From UBA7985 sp038141425 (GTDB lineage Bacteria; Pseudomonadota; Alphaproteobacteria; UBA7985), in the NCBI GenBank assembly GCA_038141425.1, contig JAYQIC010000011.1:1-64000 (forward strand): a DNA stretch of 64,000 nt, read 5' to 3'. This document shows, piece by piece, positions 37,071 through 49,555 of this stretch. The notes under the pieces were generated by a model that had not been told where the DNA came from, did not search any database, and worked only from the letters and a program-made list of their open reading frames with translations. Within the stretch, counting starts at the first letter, position 1, and each line of letters begins with the position of its first letter. The position numbers and the translations under genes are program-made.

Positions 37071-38142
37071 GCGCGCTGGTCGCCAAGCTGGAGGTCGTGG
37101 TCCGCCGCCACGACGAGATTCAGGCCCTGCTCGCCGACCATCCTGAGCCGGGAAGCGCCGACTACACGCGCCTGACCCGCGAGTACGCGGAGATGAACCC
37201 CATCGTTGAGCAGATGCGCGGGTTCCAGAAGCTGGTCTCCGACCTCGACGACGCTGTAGCGCTGGCCGAGGCTGAGGACGACGCGGAAATGCGGGCTATG
37301 GCCGAAGACGAAGCGCGCGAGCTGCGCGCCGAAATCGAAACCAAGGAGCAGGAGATGAAAGTCCTGCTCCTGCCCCGCGACGAGGCCGACAGCCGCAACG
37401 CCATCCTCGAAATCCGGCCCGGGACCGGTGGCGATGAAGCCGGTCTGTTCGCCGGTGACCTGCTCGGCATGTACCGCCGCTTTGCCGAAATGCAGGGCTG
37501 GAAGTTCGAGACCATCGAGATGAGCGAGAACGACGTCGGCGGGCTGAAGGAAGTTTCGGTCCGCATTTCCGGCACCAATGTCTTTGCCGCGCTCAAGTTC
37601 GAGTCCGGCGTGCACCGGGTACAGCGGGTGCCGGTGACCGAGTCTGGCGGGCGCATCCACACGTCTGCCGCAACCGTCGCGGTCCTGCCCGAAGCCGAAG
37701 AAGTCGACATCGAAATCCGCGCCGAAGACATCCGCATCGACACCATGCGCGCTTCGGTGCCGGCGGGCAGCACGTCAACACCACCGACTCAGCCGTACGC
37801 ATCACCCACCTGCCCACCGGCATCATCGTCACCCAGAGCCAGAAGTCCCAGCACCGCAACCGTGAAGAAGCAATGCGGGTGCTGCGCGCCCGGCTGTACG
37901 AGAAGGCCCGCGACGAGGCCAACGCCGAACGGGCCGCGGACCGCAAGGGCCAGGTCGGCAGCGGCGACCGCTCCGAACGCATCCGCACCTACAACTTTCC
38001 GCAGGGACGGGTCTCTGACCACCGCATCAATCTGACCCTGCACAAGCTCGACCGCATCATCGCCGGGGACGGCCTGGGCGAGGTTATCGACGCGCTGACC
38101 GCCGAAGATCAGGCCGCGCGGCTGGCCGAACTGGGCGAGTAA
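37067..38142 (+). CDS. prfA: Peptide chain release factor 1 (frameshifted)
   Basis: Release factor for UAA and UAG, about 358 residues, starting with GTG. Motifs: the PxT-like anticodon region around RIHTSAATVAVLPEAEE and the GGQ loop for peptidyl-tRNA hydrolysis. The GGQ is visible only after adding one G at 37756-37757, which gives ASGAGGQHVNTTDSAVRI; as written the frame runs off to 38035. The second part ([42 protein letters not shown]-like) ends at 38142. Since prfA is essential, a sequencing error is far more likely than a real mutation. prmC follows by 6 bp; PrmC methylates the GGQ Gln of this protein. Confidence 0.95.
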
Positions 38143-38148
38143 CCACGG

Positions 38149-39006
38149 ATGGCGATCCGGCTGCAGGACTGGCTGAGCCGGGCAACTCAGGCACTGGCCC
38201 CCGTGGCCGAACAACCGCGTTCTGAGGCCCGGCGGCTGGTCGAAGCCGCCTTGGACTGGCCGGTCGCCAGCCAGCTTGCAGACCCTGATCAGATCATCGA
38301 TGCCGCTTCGGTCGAAGGGCTCGACGCGCTGCTCCACCGCCGGGCAGAGCGGCAGGAACCCCTGTCGCGTATCCTTGGGCGGCGGGAGTTCTGGGGCCTG
38401 TCGTTGGAGATTGAGGGGGCGACGCTGGACCCGCGCCCGGATACGGAAACGCTGGTCGAACTGGCGCTGGACCTGTTCAGCGGGCCGGAGCGGTCACCAC
38501 CGCTTCAAATCCTCGATCTGGGCACGGGGTCGGGCGCGCTGCTGCTTGCCCTGCTCAGCGAATACCCCGAGGCGCAGGGGCTGGGCGTGGATCAGGACAG
38601 CGACACCCTCGCCACGGCGACCCGCAACGCGGCGCGGCTGGGTCTGGGTGGGCGTGCACGTTTTGAGGTTGGTGACTGGCTTTCGGAGGTGTCCGGCCGT
38701 TTTGACCTGATCGTCAGCAATCCGCCCTATATCCCGACGGAGGATCTGGCCGGGCTCGACCGCGCCGTGCGCGACTTCGACGATCCGTTGGCGCTGGACG
38801 GCGGCGCGGACGGGCTGGCGTTCTATGCGCGAACCCTGCGCGAGGCCGGGCGGTGTCTGGCGCCGGGCGGGGTCTTGATCTTCGAACTGGGGATCGGGAA
38901 AGCAGACAGCGTGCAGGCACTGGGCCGCGATTCCGGTTGGAGCCTGCTGTCGCTGCGAGACGATCTGGCCGGAATTCCGCGGGCAATGGCCCTGACGCAG
39001 GCTTGA
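38149..39006 (+). CDS. prmC: Release factor glutamine methyltransferase
   Basis: SAM-dependent methyltransferase acting on the GGQ glutamine of release factors; 285 residues and intact. SAM site DLGTGSGA at about 123-130, and the glutamine-binding NPPY motif SNPPYIP at about 190-196. RREFWGLSLEI and DPRPDTETLVE are also family-typical. It forms hisS-prfA-prmC, the common order in this class. Confidence 0.97.
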   Translation: MAIRLQDWLSRATQALAPVAEQPRSEARRLVEAALDWPVASQLADPDQIIDAASVEGLDALLHRRAERQEPLSRILGRREFWGLSLEIEGATLDPRPDTETLVELALDLFSGPERSPPLQILDLGTGSGALLLALLSEYPEAQGLGVDQDSDTLATATRNAARLGLGGRARFEVGDWLSEVSGRFDLIVSNPPYIPTEDLAGLDRAVRDFDDPLALDGGADGLAFYARTLREAGRCLAPGGVLIFELGIGKADSVQALGRDSGWSLLSLRDDLAGIPRAMALTQA

Positions 39007-39202
39007 CGCAGCCCTGACTGCCGCCTTTTTTCCTTGGAAAACCGGCGCCCAGCGACTAGGTTCCAAGCCATATTGAGACCCGATTGTTGTCGGGGCGGTG
39101 TCGCTCCCTCCCTGGTCTCCCTACGCCTGACGCGGCTCGACGCACTGCGCTCCACCTCGTCATACGTTGAATTCACATCCGCCCACGGGCAAAGGACAGA
39201 AG

Positions 39203-39910
39203 ATGAGGCAGGGTAACAACCGCCGCGGCCGCCACCCAAAGCAGCAGAAGCAGGGCGCGATTCCGACCCGCAACCAAGTGTTTGACTCCAACGGGCCAGA
39301 GGTCCGGGTGCGCGGCAACGCCCACCAGGTTTACGACAAGTATTCGGCGCTGGCCCGCGAGGCCTCGGCTGCCGGTAACCACATTCAGGCTGAGGCCTAC
39401 TACCAGTTTGCCGAGCACTATCTGCGCCTGCACCTGGCCGCGACAGTCATGGGGGCGGCAACCGTCGGGGCGGTCCGGCCAAGGACCAGTTCCCGCCCGA
39501 GGCGCTCGAAGACCCGTTGATCTTCCGCCCCGATATGCCCGAGCAGCAAGATCGCAATGATCAGCAGGGCCGCGATGACAGTGACGGCGAAGGCGGCGGC
39601 GGCAACGACCGCAAGGAACGCCGGGGCCGTGACCGGGGCGAGCGGGGCGAGCGGGGCGAAGGGGGAGCGCGGTGACCGCGATGACCGCCGACAGCGCCGC
39701 GACCGCAAGCCGCGTGGGCCCCGCGACAACGCTGGCAATGTTGATGGCGGCTCTGTCGATCCATCTGAGCAGGATCAGCCCGAAGTGCCACTGTTCCACG
39801 CCGGCATGGAAGCCCCCGAAGGCGAGGCCATCGTCGAGAGCCGCGTACCCGCACCGGTGCCGGCTCCGCCGCCGATGGATGAGGTCGAACCCGGCGACAG
39901 CGACAGCTGA
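39203..39910 (+). CDS. DUF4167 protein (two frameshifts)
   Basis: RNA- or nucleoid-associated protein family found mainly in alphaproteobacteria; function unknown. It starts MRQGNNRRGRHPK, then the conserved core VFDSNGPEVRVRGNAHQVYDKY and AEAYYQFAEHYLRL. The rest is low complexity, rich in Arg, Gly and Asp. Two breaks (near 39470, and the G5 run at 39661-39665) are each repaired by one base. The corrected frame runs through DQFPPEALEDPLIF and the GERGD repeats to the stop at 39910. It lies between prmC and clpB. Confidence 0.86.
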
Positions 39911-40045
39911 TCGCCTGCCGCCCCTTGTGAGCGGCTGAATTTTCCCCATATCCAAGCTATACCGCGTGCCGGAATTCGGGCGCGGCCTCATACCCACGCC
40001 GTTCCATGCTGCTGACAGGTGGAGCGGAAGGACTAGGAGATCGCT

Positions 40046-42645
<2,600 letters not shown>

Positions 42646-42666
42646 TCGGCCACCTCCGGGACTGGC

Positions 42667-44136
42667 TTACCCGCCGCCGCCGGCGGTGGGTAACGCCAGG
42701 GCTTCGGCCTGATCGAGGCGGGCTATGATGGCCCGTTGCTCGTCTTCAAACGCGCTCTTCTTGCCCCCGGTCAGCTTCTGCCCCCGCGGCAGGGTCGACT
42801 TGAGCGGGTCGATGTGGCGCCCGTTCTTCTTGATTTCATAGTGCAGATGGTTGCCGGTCGACGAGCCGGTGGTGCCGACGTAGCCGATGACGTCGCTCTG
42901 CTTGACCCGGGAGCCGACGCGCAGACCCTTGGGGAAGCGCGACATGTGGGCATAGAGCGTCTCATAGGTGCTGTCGTGACGGATGATCACGTGCTTGCCG
43001 TAGCCTCCCGAATGGGTCCGCTTGGCGATCACGACGCCGTCGCCCGCCGCCAGAATTCGGGTGCCGCGCGGCGCGGCGAAATCGACGCCCCGGTGCGGAC
43101 GGATCTTGCCGGTGATGGGGTGCTTGCGCTTGGGGTTGAAGGGGGAGCTCATGCGGAAAGGCCGCGCCAGCGGCTCGCGCAGCAGAGACAGCGAGGAGCT
43201 GCAGCTGCGTCGCGCCTGTCGGTCATAAAAACTCGCCCGTCCCTCGTTCACGAAGCGGAAAACCTCGCGACGGCCTTTGCGGGTATCGAAAGACACGTAG
43301 TGAATTTTCTCGGCATCGACGACCTTGCCATTGCTGTCGATCAGCGCGTCGAACAGGATACGGAAGCTGTCACCGGGTGAGATATTGCGCTTGAAATCGA
43401 CCACACACTGCTGTGCCTGCTCAGCCTTCTTAATCACCTGATAGGGCAGGCCCAGCGCCTGCGCGTCGACCCAGAAGGTGCTCTCGATCGTGCCCTCGGC
43501 GACCAGCAGCTTAGAGATGAACACCGTCTCATCGCGGTGCGCCGTGTAGCCCCCGGGCGTGCGCTCGACCCAGACCGTGCTGTTATCGCTGTCCTCGAAG
43601 TGCAGCGAGATCAGGCGCCGGGGGGCGCCGGGTTCAACCGTGGCGTCGAGGCGGAATGATATCGGCCAACCGGCCTGCAACTTGGTCAGGCGGAACACGT
43701 CATTGACGTCGGCATTAATCTCGTTGATGTCCGAGCGTGCCAGCCCCTGCGCCGTCAGAATGCCAGCGAAGGTGTCGCCCCGCTCAACCGTGGTGAAGCG
43801 GGCCAGCTCCAGCAGTACCGGCGACTCAATAGCTGGCGAGAAATCGCGGGAGGCGAGCTCAGACTGGTGCAGATCCGGGAGCAGGCTGTCGTCCGCGACC
43901 GGCTGGCGCAGCCGCACCATGGATTTCTTGCCGCGCAGAAACCGGGTCAGAAAGCCGAAATCGATACCACCCTGCGCGCGGAGATCATCATCCGGTGCGC
44001 TGCCGCCGATGGCTGGGGTTCGTGCCGCTTCGAAGTTGCGCTCGAACCGGACCAGCTGGCTGATCCAGTCCGCCTTCGCTGCCCCGGCGAAGGCCAGCAT
44101 CACAACAGCAGCAAGAGCAAGGCTCAGAGACTTCAA
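42667..44136 (-). CDS. M23-family metallopeptidase (MepM/YebA-like), exported
   Basis: Cell-wall endopeptidase, 489 residues, with a signal peptide (MKSLSLALAAVVMLAFAGAAKA). The middle has a LysM/OapA-like region (TVERGDTFAGILTAQGL). The C-terminal LytM domain has HRGVDFAAPRGT, and HxH in NHLHYEIKKNG, that is the zinc-binding His-Asp and HxH motifs. It is convergent with clpB (21 bp apart). Probable role: cutting peptide crosslinks during envelope growth. The frame is intact. Confidence 0.92.
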   Translation of the reverse strand: MKSLSLALAAVVMLAFAGAAKADWISQLVRFERNFEAARTPAIGGSAPDDDLRAQGGIDFGFLTRFLRGKKSMVRLRQPVADDSLLPDLHQSELASRDFSPAIESPVLLELARFTTVERGDTFAGILTAQGLARSDINEINADVNDVFRLTKLQAGWPISFRLDATVEPGAPRRLISLHFEDSDNSTVWVERTPGGYTAHRDETVFISKLLVAEGTIESTFWVDAQALGLPYQVIKKAEQAQQCVVDFKRNISPGDSFRILFDALIDSNGKVVDAEKIHYVSFDTRKGRREVFRFVNEGRASFYDRQARRSCSSSLSLLREPLARPFRMSSPFNPKRKHPITGKIRPHRGVDFAAPRGTRILAAGDGVVIAKRTHSGGYGKHVIIRHDSTYETLYAHMSRFPKGLRVGSRVKQSDVIGYVGTTGSSTGNHLHYEIKKNGRHIDPLKSTLPRGQKLTGGKKSAFEDEQRAIIARLDQAEALALPTAGGGG

Positions 44137-44328
44137 AAGGGCATTCCCCGGAAGGATCGGTCGAGGCTCAACGACGAATGTCCGCCGTCGCGCGTTGACG
44201 CTGTGGTTCCGCTAAGCGTTTATCCGCAAGTCTGTGGCTTGAATAGGGCCATGAGCGCGATTTCTCCTAAAATGCAGCGCATAATATGAAGAGTCCACCG
44301 CAGGATCCGAGGTCCAGCACCAACGATC

Positions 44329-44362
44329 AAAAAAGCCCCTGTCCGCAGCACAGACAGGGGCC
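44329..44362 (-). terminator. Rho-independent terminator after the 44421-44924 gene
   Basis: On the minus strand the sequence forms GGCCCCTGTC/GACAGGGGCT with a short loop (TGTGCTGCG), followed by six T residues (A run at 44329-44334 on the plus strand). It ends transcription of the small gene read leftward from 44924. Confidence 0.8.
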
Positions 44363-44420
44363 GATAAGATCAGATCGGGGGATTGGTGTCCCGTCCCCGG
44401 CGCGCCGAACCGATGGCAGC

Positions 44421-44924
44421 TCAGGCGGCGTAACTCATGTTTGGAGACCCGGCGCCATCGTCGGTGGCCTGGTCGAACAACCGCACTTCCAGATCCGCGC
44501 GGGCGCCATCCGACAACTCGAACATGTCATCGTCCACCAGCACCAACCGACCGCTGTCGCGAAGGCTGCGGATGTAGGCAGAAGCGTTGTTGCCGTGCGT
44601 GCTGCGCTTATAGATTTCGCGGGCCGACTTGGCTTCGTGGTGCAGCTGGTTGCGGGAGAAACGGGTCACGCCGTCGATCAGGGAGAGCTTGGCCGCCGCC
44701 GAGAGGAACAGATCCGCGCCGGACTTGTAACCAATCCGCATGCAGATCGCGTGGGTCGTGCGGATGGCAAGGTTGCGCTCGAAGGACGAACCGGCATCGC
44801 TGACGCGTTCTTTCCAGTCGATCTTGGCCAGGACAGGGATCAAATGCTCGACGGCAAAAGCTTCAGAACCCTGAAACTCCACCCGAACCTGATCACGTTC
44901 CATCTTCAGTGAGCACTGATCCAT
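44421..44924 (-). CDS. Conserved-looking hypothetical protein, no recognised domain
   Basis: 167-residue acidic protein starting MDQCSLKMERDQVRVEFQG. I recognise no family. There is no signal peptide or membrane segment. A helical middle (ANLAIRTTHAICMRIG-like; FLSAAAKLSLIDGVTRF) and a LRDSGRLVLVDDDMFELSD block suggest a small soluble domain, perhaps winged-helix-like. It has its own strong terminator and an AT-rich upstream region, so it is probably a single-gene transcription unit. The frame is intact and base use matches its neighbours. Confidence 0.6.
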   Translation of the reverse strand: MDQCSLKMERDQVRVEFQGSEAFAVEHLIPVLAKIDWKERVSDAGSSFERNLAIRTTHAICMRIGYKSGADLFLSAAAKLSLIDGVTRFSRNQLHHEAKSAREIYKRSTHGNNASAYIRSLRDSGRLVLVDDDMFELSDGARADLEVRLFDQATDDGAGSPNMSYAA

Positions 44925-45306
44925 AACGGACTCTCCAAAAAAGCGAATTCGTATATAGAAATACCTCTAATGAATTTGGACTGTCAACCGAGTACGATTA
45001 ATTTTGTATTTTTTTCTCGTAAAAGGATGGCGCCGCAGAAATGGAAGCGGCATTACGCGAAAATTAGTGTTTTTGAGGTTCACAAGGGCGGTTTACCGGC
45101 GATTTTCCTTATTTATCAATTCCGTATAAGATTTTTACTAAATTATTCTAGTTGGAATCTAATGTTTGCCCTAGGGATTGGGGCGAAACATGGCCGCGAA
45201 CACGGCTCAATCCGGAGGGGTCTTCCACAAGTTGCAGCCCCACGCCACTCCGGACGGCACCACTCAAACGAGTTCTGGTCGTTTTTGCCTTGATCCCTAG
45301 GGCGTT
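44925..45306. other. AT-rich intergenic region between two divergent genes
   Basis: About 380 bp, clearly more AT-rich than the surroundings, between the minus-strand hypothetical gene and the plus-strand pseudouridine synthase. It should hold promoters for both. Runs such as TTGTATTTTTTTCTC and TAAATTATTC are visible. No gene is supported. CCTAGGG occurs twice (about 45172 and 45296), meaning unclear. Confidence 0.4.
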
Positions 45307-46015
45307 ATGCCGAATGCAGGCGCCATGCAGCCCCTTGTCTACCAGCCCCCCGCCACCGACCCGCTGCCAGTGCTGTTTGCCGACGACAGCTTACTGGTCA
45401 TGGACAAGCCCGCCGGGCTGCTCAGCGTCCCCGGGCGGCTGGAGGAGCACCGCGACAGCCTGCTGACCCGCTGCCTCGTCGACTTCCCCGATGCGCAGGT
45501 CGTGCATCGGCTGGATCTAGCAACGTCCGGGGTTCTGGTGCTGGCGCGCGGGCTGGAGGCCAACCGCGCCCTGTCCCGACAGTTCCAGCAGCGCTCGGTC
45601 GCCAAAACCTACACGGCGGTTGTCGAGGGACGGCCGGCGGCGGCGAAGGGCGAGGTCGACCTGCCGCTGATCTGCGACTGGCCCAACCGGCCCCGGCAGA
45701 TTGTGGATTTTGAGGTGGGCAAGCCCTCTCAGACCCGTTGGTTCCGGATGGATGACGGGGAGGGAGGACTGGCCGGGGATCGACTGGCCGGGGATCGACA
45801 GCACGCGACTACGGCTGGAGCCGATCACCGGGCGTTCGCACCAACTGCGGGTGCACATGGCTGAGATCGGGCACGCGATTCTCGGGGACGGCTTCTATGC
45901 CACGCCAGCCGGGCATGCCGCGGCCCCGCGCCTGTTGCTGCATGCCTCACGGCTGAGCCTGCATCACCCGGTCAGCGGCGATCCCCTGACCTTTGAGGCG
46001 CCCTGCCCGTTCTAG
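45307..46015 (+). CDS. RluA-family RNA pseudouridine synthase (frameshifted)
   Basis: Small RluA-type enzyme of about 235 residues that isomerises uridine in rRNA or tRNA. Motif I LLVMDKPAGLLSVPG, the catalytic Asp in VVHRLDLATSGVLVLARG, then KTYTAVVEG. After a break near 45757-45767 the reading continues with LEPITGRSHQLRVHM and ends at 46015. A perfect 15-bp tandem duplication (actggccggggatcg, 45768-45797) lies next to the break and adds a repeated DWPGI. The start ATG 45307 has no clear ribosome site; ATG 45325 is an alternative. Confidence 0.88.
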
Positions 46016-46050
46016 CGTGGGCGCCGACTGCCGGCCCACGCGCACAGCCG

Positions 46051-47077
46051 TCAGAGGATGGCGAAGCGCTGCCCGACCTGCTCGCCGCGGCTGTTGCGTT
46101 CCGGCGGCAGGGCGACGGGCCGAAGGGCATCGGCTTCCGCGTCAGACAGCAGCTTCAGGCGCTGCAGCATTGTAAACAGGCCCCCGGCGGCGACATCCAT
46201 GGACCCGTCGAGCGTCTTCAGGGCCAGACCCCAGCCCCGGTCTCGGATAACGGCCATGAAGTAGCCTGCAGCCCCGACCTTGGCGACGATCCGGCCACCC
46301 GTTTCCCGGGCCAGTGCCACCGAGAAATCGTCGGTCCCGGCGATGAACCAGGTTTCTTCGGCAACGGCCTCGACCAGGCGCGTCTGCGCCTGCCCCCCTC
46401 AGTGTGCCGATATCCGGGGCGGCGTATCCGGCCATGGCGCGCGCCATCGCCTCAACCGGTAGCGAGGGGGTGGGCAGGCCACAGCCATCGACGCCCCAGA
46501 TCAGATCATTGGGGCTGCACCCGCTCAGGGAGACAAGCGCCGCCTCGAAACGTTGCTGCGCCGGGTGATCGCGGTGGTGGTAGCTGTCTCTCGACCACGA
46601 CTGGTGCTGGCACAGAGTGAGAAAGCCGGTGTGCTTGCCGCTGCAATTGTGGATCTCCCGCGCCGGTGGCTGCCCCAGCGCCGCAAGCCGGTCGCAATCG
46701 GCGGCCAGCTTCGGGCGCGCAGGCCCACAAACCAGCTCGTCGGGCACACAGCCAATCCGGTCAAGCCACGCGAGCACGGTTTCCACGTGCAGCGCCTCAC
46801 CGTGATGCGAGGCACAGCTCAGCGCCAGGTGGCGCTTGCCCAGATCGAAGTGATCCGCGGCGCCGGTCTCCACCAGACCCAGCGCCTGAATGAACTTGAG
46901 CGACGAACGGGGAAAGGCCGAGTGGGTCGGATCACCGACGCGCAGGATGACTGCGCCGGTGGCGGCATCAACGACAGCACCGTGACCAGCGTGGACGGTC
47001 TCGAGGCCTTCATCGCGCAGGCCGTAGGTCAGTGGCTCGGCCGAGGTGTACCAATGGGAAGCAGAATCAGGTGTCAT
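46051..47077 (-). CDS. L-asparaginase, type II (Rhizobium AnsA-like) (frameshifted)
   Basis: Enzyme of the Rhizobium-type asparaginase family (PF06089), unrelated to E. coli AnsA/AnsB. About 342 residues from ATG 47077 behind GAGAAAGG; a longer frame to 47242 is unlikely. Motifs: SAFPRSSLKFIQALGLVE with the active Ser-Lys region, CASHHGE, NCSGKHTGF and WGVDGCGLPT. A C6 run at 46393-46398 breaks the frame; one base less links GTLRG to TRLVEAVAEETWFI and the rest to 46051. It hydrolyses Asn to Asp and ammonia. Convergent with the pseudouridine synthase. Confidence 0.88.
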
Positions 47078-47263
47078 CTTGGGGCCTTTCTCACGGGACT
47101 GGGACGGGCGGGGCGGAACCGGACCAGCCCTGCCGGACCAAGACCGTTCTAGCATTGCTGGTGGAGACTGTGGTGCCCAAAAGACGGCGCGGCGGAACGG
47201 CGGTTGGCGAACCGGGCCGCGGGATGCATTATGCTGTTTCAACTATGCAAATCGGAGACTGCC

Positions 47264-47594
47264 ATGAGCCTGTACGACAAAATCAACCAGACCAACGACG
47301 AACGCGACGTCGACGCCTACCTCGATCTTCTCCACGACGACTATGTCTTTGTTCGCCACCAAACCGGTATGGAGATGACCAAGGCAGAGTGGGAGCCTGC
47401 GATGCGGACCATGATGGCGAGCGATGCCCTCAAGGTTGAAACCAATCGGTGCATCTACGAGAACGACGAAATCCTGGTGGCGCACCAGGTCATGTCCTTC
47501 CCGGACGGCTCGCCGTGAGGCCGTGATGATCGTCCACACCATCGTCGATGGGAAAATCAAGCGGACCGAAACCGGGGCCACACCGCTGTCCTGA
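47264..47594 (+). CDS. Small SnoaL/NTF2-like protein (frameshifted)
   Basis: About 109 residues. MSLYDKINQTNDERDVDAYLDLLHDDYVF followed by a small alpha-beta cone fits the NTF2-like fold used by SnoaL-type proteins and stress-related accessory proteins. It starts at ATG 47264 after CGGAG. An extra C at 47513-47514 shifts the frame; corrected reading continues EAVMIVHTIVDGKIKRTETG to the stop at 47594. A terminator follows at 47617. Ligand or reaction unknown. Confidence 0.75.
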
Positions 47595-47616
47595 GCGCGC
47601 GTTTAAAGCGAAACCG

Positions 47617-47652
47617 AGGGTGGCAGAGGTCAGACCGGTGCCACCCTTTTTT
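47617..47652 (+). terminator. Rho-independent terminator
   Basis: AGGGTGGCA at 47617-47625 pairs with TGCCACCCT at 47639-47647, followed by TTTTT. It ends transcription of the NTF2-like gene. Confidence 0.85.
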
Positions 47653-47860
47653 GTCGCAAACACCGGAACTGGCAGTCTGTGATGCGGTCGGTTCTGGTGG
47701 GATCAAGCACCGCCAGCGGGGCTGAAGCGCATAAAAAGCAATTTTCACAGAATCCCGAGAGTTGATTTGGATCGACCCATAAAATCATCCTAAAAAAACA
47801 TATTAATGTAGGCTGAAAAGCCTTACCGCCTTAGAGCTCTGGATTTCCGGAGGCTTCACC

Positions 47861-48281
47861 ATGAAGATTGCAGGACTTGTCGCAACACTCCTTTCACCTG
47901 GTTCGTGGCGCCTGCCGCCCTGGCTCAAATGACCTTTCGCGGCGTGACTTTTGATATGACCGACGCTGAACTGCAGCAGGCAGGCGCGGATCTGGGGCTT
48001 GAACTGGGAACCGACGCTGATAACCCGATGGCCGGTGCTTTTGTCCGCTTCACTGCGGTGCCCTCATGACCTGCGGGTCAACCGACGATGATATCGCCGA
48101 CCTGCTGGTTGCAGAAATGAGCGGACAGCTCATTACCTCAGCCGATGAACCCGTATTTTGCCTCGAAGAGGACTACGGCCTCTGCGCCAAGGGGCTGGAC
48201 GGTGATAAGCTGTGCATCGCTGATCAGAGCGTGACGCTCTACCGCTGGTCACTGCCGGATGCGGACTCGCAGTCGAACTGA
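47861..48281 (+). CDS. Small secreted hypothetical protein (two frameshifts)
   Basis: Starts MKIAGLVATLL behind a clear CGGAGG ribosome site. After one inserted base near 47893 it continues as FTWFVAPAALAQMTFRG, making a convincing signal peptide ending at AALA-Q. It then runs through MTDAELQQAGADLGLELG, and after another base near 48060 through TCGSTDDDIADLLVAEMSG to a stop at 48279-48281. The mature part is about 115 residues, acidic, with several Cys (TCGS, PVFCLEED, GLCAKG, KLCIAD) that could form disulfides in the periplasm. No family recognised. Confidence 0.65.
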
Positions 48282-48359
48282 GACGGGCTGAGGCTAGCTG
48301 TAGCGGGCCGCCAACGATCCCGGGCAGGGCCTCTGCGCTGGCAGATTTCCGAAAAAGGG

Positions 48360-48435
48360 TGGTAGGCCCGGCAGGATTCGAACCTGCGACAGCTCGGTTA
48401 TGAGCCGAGAGTTCTAACCGCTGAACTACGGGCCC
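48360..48435 (-). tRNA. tRNA with CAU anticodon (Ile2 or elongator Met)
   Basis: Minus-strand sequence starts GGGCCCGTAGTTCAGCGG and ends CCGGGCCT-A-CCA, 76 nt with encoded CCA. The acceptor stem pairs GGGCCCG with CGGGCCT (terminal G-U). The anticodon loop CTCATAA gives CAU, and the T loop TTCGAAT is normal. A first base pair is present, so it is not an initiator tRNA. Whether it is tRNA-Ile2 (lysidine-modified) or elongator Met cannot be settled by eye; the G-C acceptor favours Ile2. Confidence 0.93.
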
Positions 48436-48533
48436 CCGGGGTGGGGTCTAAGGCTGATAGCATCCGGTCGCCGGTGACGCCATGGGCTGCTGCAAGGATC
48501 AACAACGAAACCTCAGCAGCAGGCTGGCCAGGC

Positions 48534-49382
48534 TTACTCTGACCGCCTGATCTCGACGTGGTGTGGGAAGGGGATTTCGATGCCAGCGGCGTCGAGGGCC
48601 TTCTTGGCCTCCAGCTTGAAGTTGGCCTGAGCGTCAAAATAGACAGCGCCGTCGGCCCACGCCCAGACAGAGATGTCGACGGAGAAATCACCGAGATTGG
48701 AAACGTAGAGATAGGGCGCCGGATCGCTGTCCCAGGCCGGATTGTCGGCGAGCACCTTACGCAGGATATCGCAGACGCGATCGACATCGCTGTCGTAGGC
48801 GACACCGACAACGGCCGTCATCCGACGGCGGCCAAGGCGCGTGTAGTTGTGGATCGGCGCCTGAAACACCGCTGTATTGGGAATGGACACCAGCACGTTG
48901 TTGATGGTGATGATATCGGTGCGGAACAGGCCGACACGGCTGACCGAACCGCCCTCGCCTGCCGCCTCGACCCATTCGCCGATCTTGATAGGACGCAGCA
49001 CGAGCAGCATGACCCCGGCCGCGACATTGCTGAGCGTACCCTGCACCGCAAGACCGATTGCCAGCGCCACGCCGCTAAGCAGAGCCAGGATGGTCGCGGC
49101 CTGAACCCCGAACAGTTGCAGCACGAGCACGACAGTGACCGTCAGGACGCCAAAGCGGATCAGCTGGACGAGCACCTTCTCGATCGTTTCCTCGATCAGG
49201 TCACTGGTCTCAAAGAACGAGTTGGCCCAGGCGGAGAGGCGGATCGAGACGAACCAGCCGATGAGCAACAGCAACAGACCGCCGAGGACCTTGAGCCCGA
49301 TGGGCAGCAAGATGTTCAGGATCTGATTGTCGCTCTGTCCGACGATGCCATCGATGAGAAAGGAAAGATTGAAGCTATCCAT
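48534..49382 (-). CDS. Small-conductance mechanosensitive channel, MscS family
   Basis: 282 residues. Two N-terminal membrane helices, then the pore-lining TM3 region VQAATILALLSGVALAIGLAVQGTLSNVAAGVMLL, rich in Ala and Gly as in MscS. The beta domain shows RPIKIGEWVEAAGEGGSVSRVG and VSIPNTAVF, and the C-terminal domain ends IPFPHHVEI. It acts as an osmotic safety valve in the inner membrane. Intact; ends 98 bp from the CAU tRNA. Confidence 0.95.
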   Translation of the reverse strand: MDSFNLSFLIDGIVGQSDNQILNILLPIGLKVLGGLLLLLIGWFVSIRLSAWANSFFETSDLIEETIEKVLVQLIRFGVLTVTVVLVLQLFGVQAATILALLSGVALAIGLAVQGTLSNVAAGVMLLVLRPIKIGEWVEAAGEGGSVSRVGLFRTDIITINNVLVSIPNTAVFQAPIHNYTRLGRRRMTAVVGVAYDSDVDRVCDILRKVLADNPAWDSDPAPYLYVSNLGDFSVDISVWAWADGAVYFDAQANFKLEAKKALDAAGIEIPFPHHVEIRRSE

Positions 49383-49501
49383 GAAGGTATCTCCGCTTCG
49401 ACAGACGATCAGAAAGGGTCGGGACAGGCGTCAAAAAGGTTGAGAGCGCCCGGCCTTATGCACGGGACACAACTTAACCAGCCATGCCTGTCAGCGCCAG
49501 A

Positions 49502-49523
49502 GGAAAGGAAAGGAAAGGAAAGG
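49502..49523. repeat. Short tandem repeat (GGAAA)4
   Basis: Four exact copies of GGAAA plus GG in the gap between the MscS gene and the intergenic repeats. Such purine microsatellites are prone to slippage; no coding frame is involved. Confidence 0.8.
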
Positions 49524-49555
49524 CAATCCTGCTGTGTCCGCTATGGTTGCGCCGA

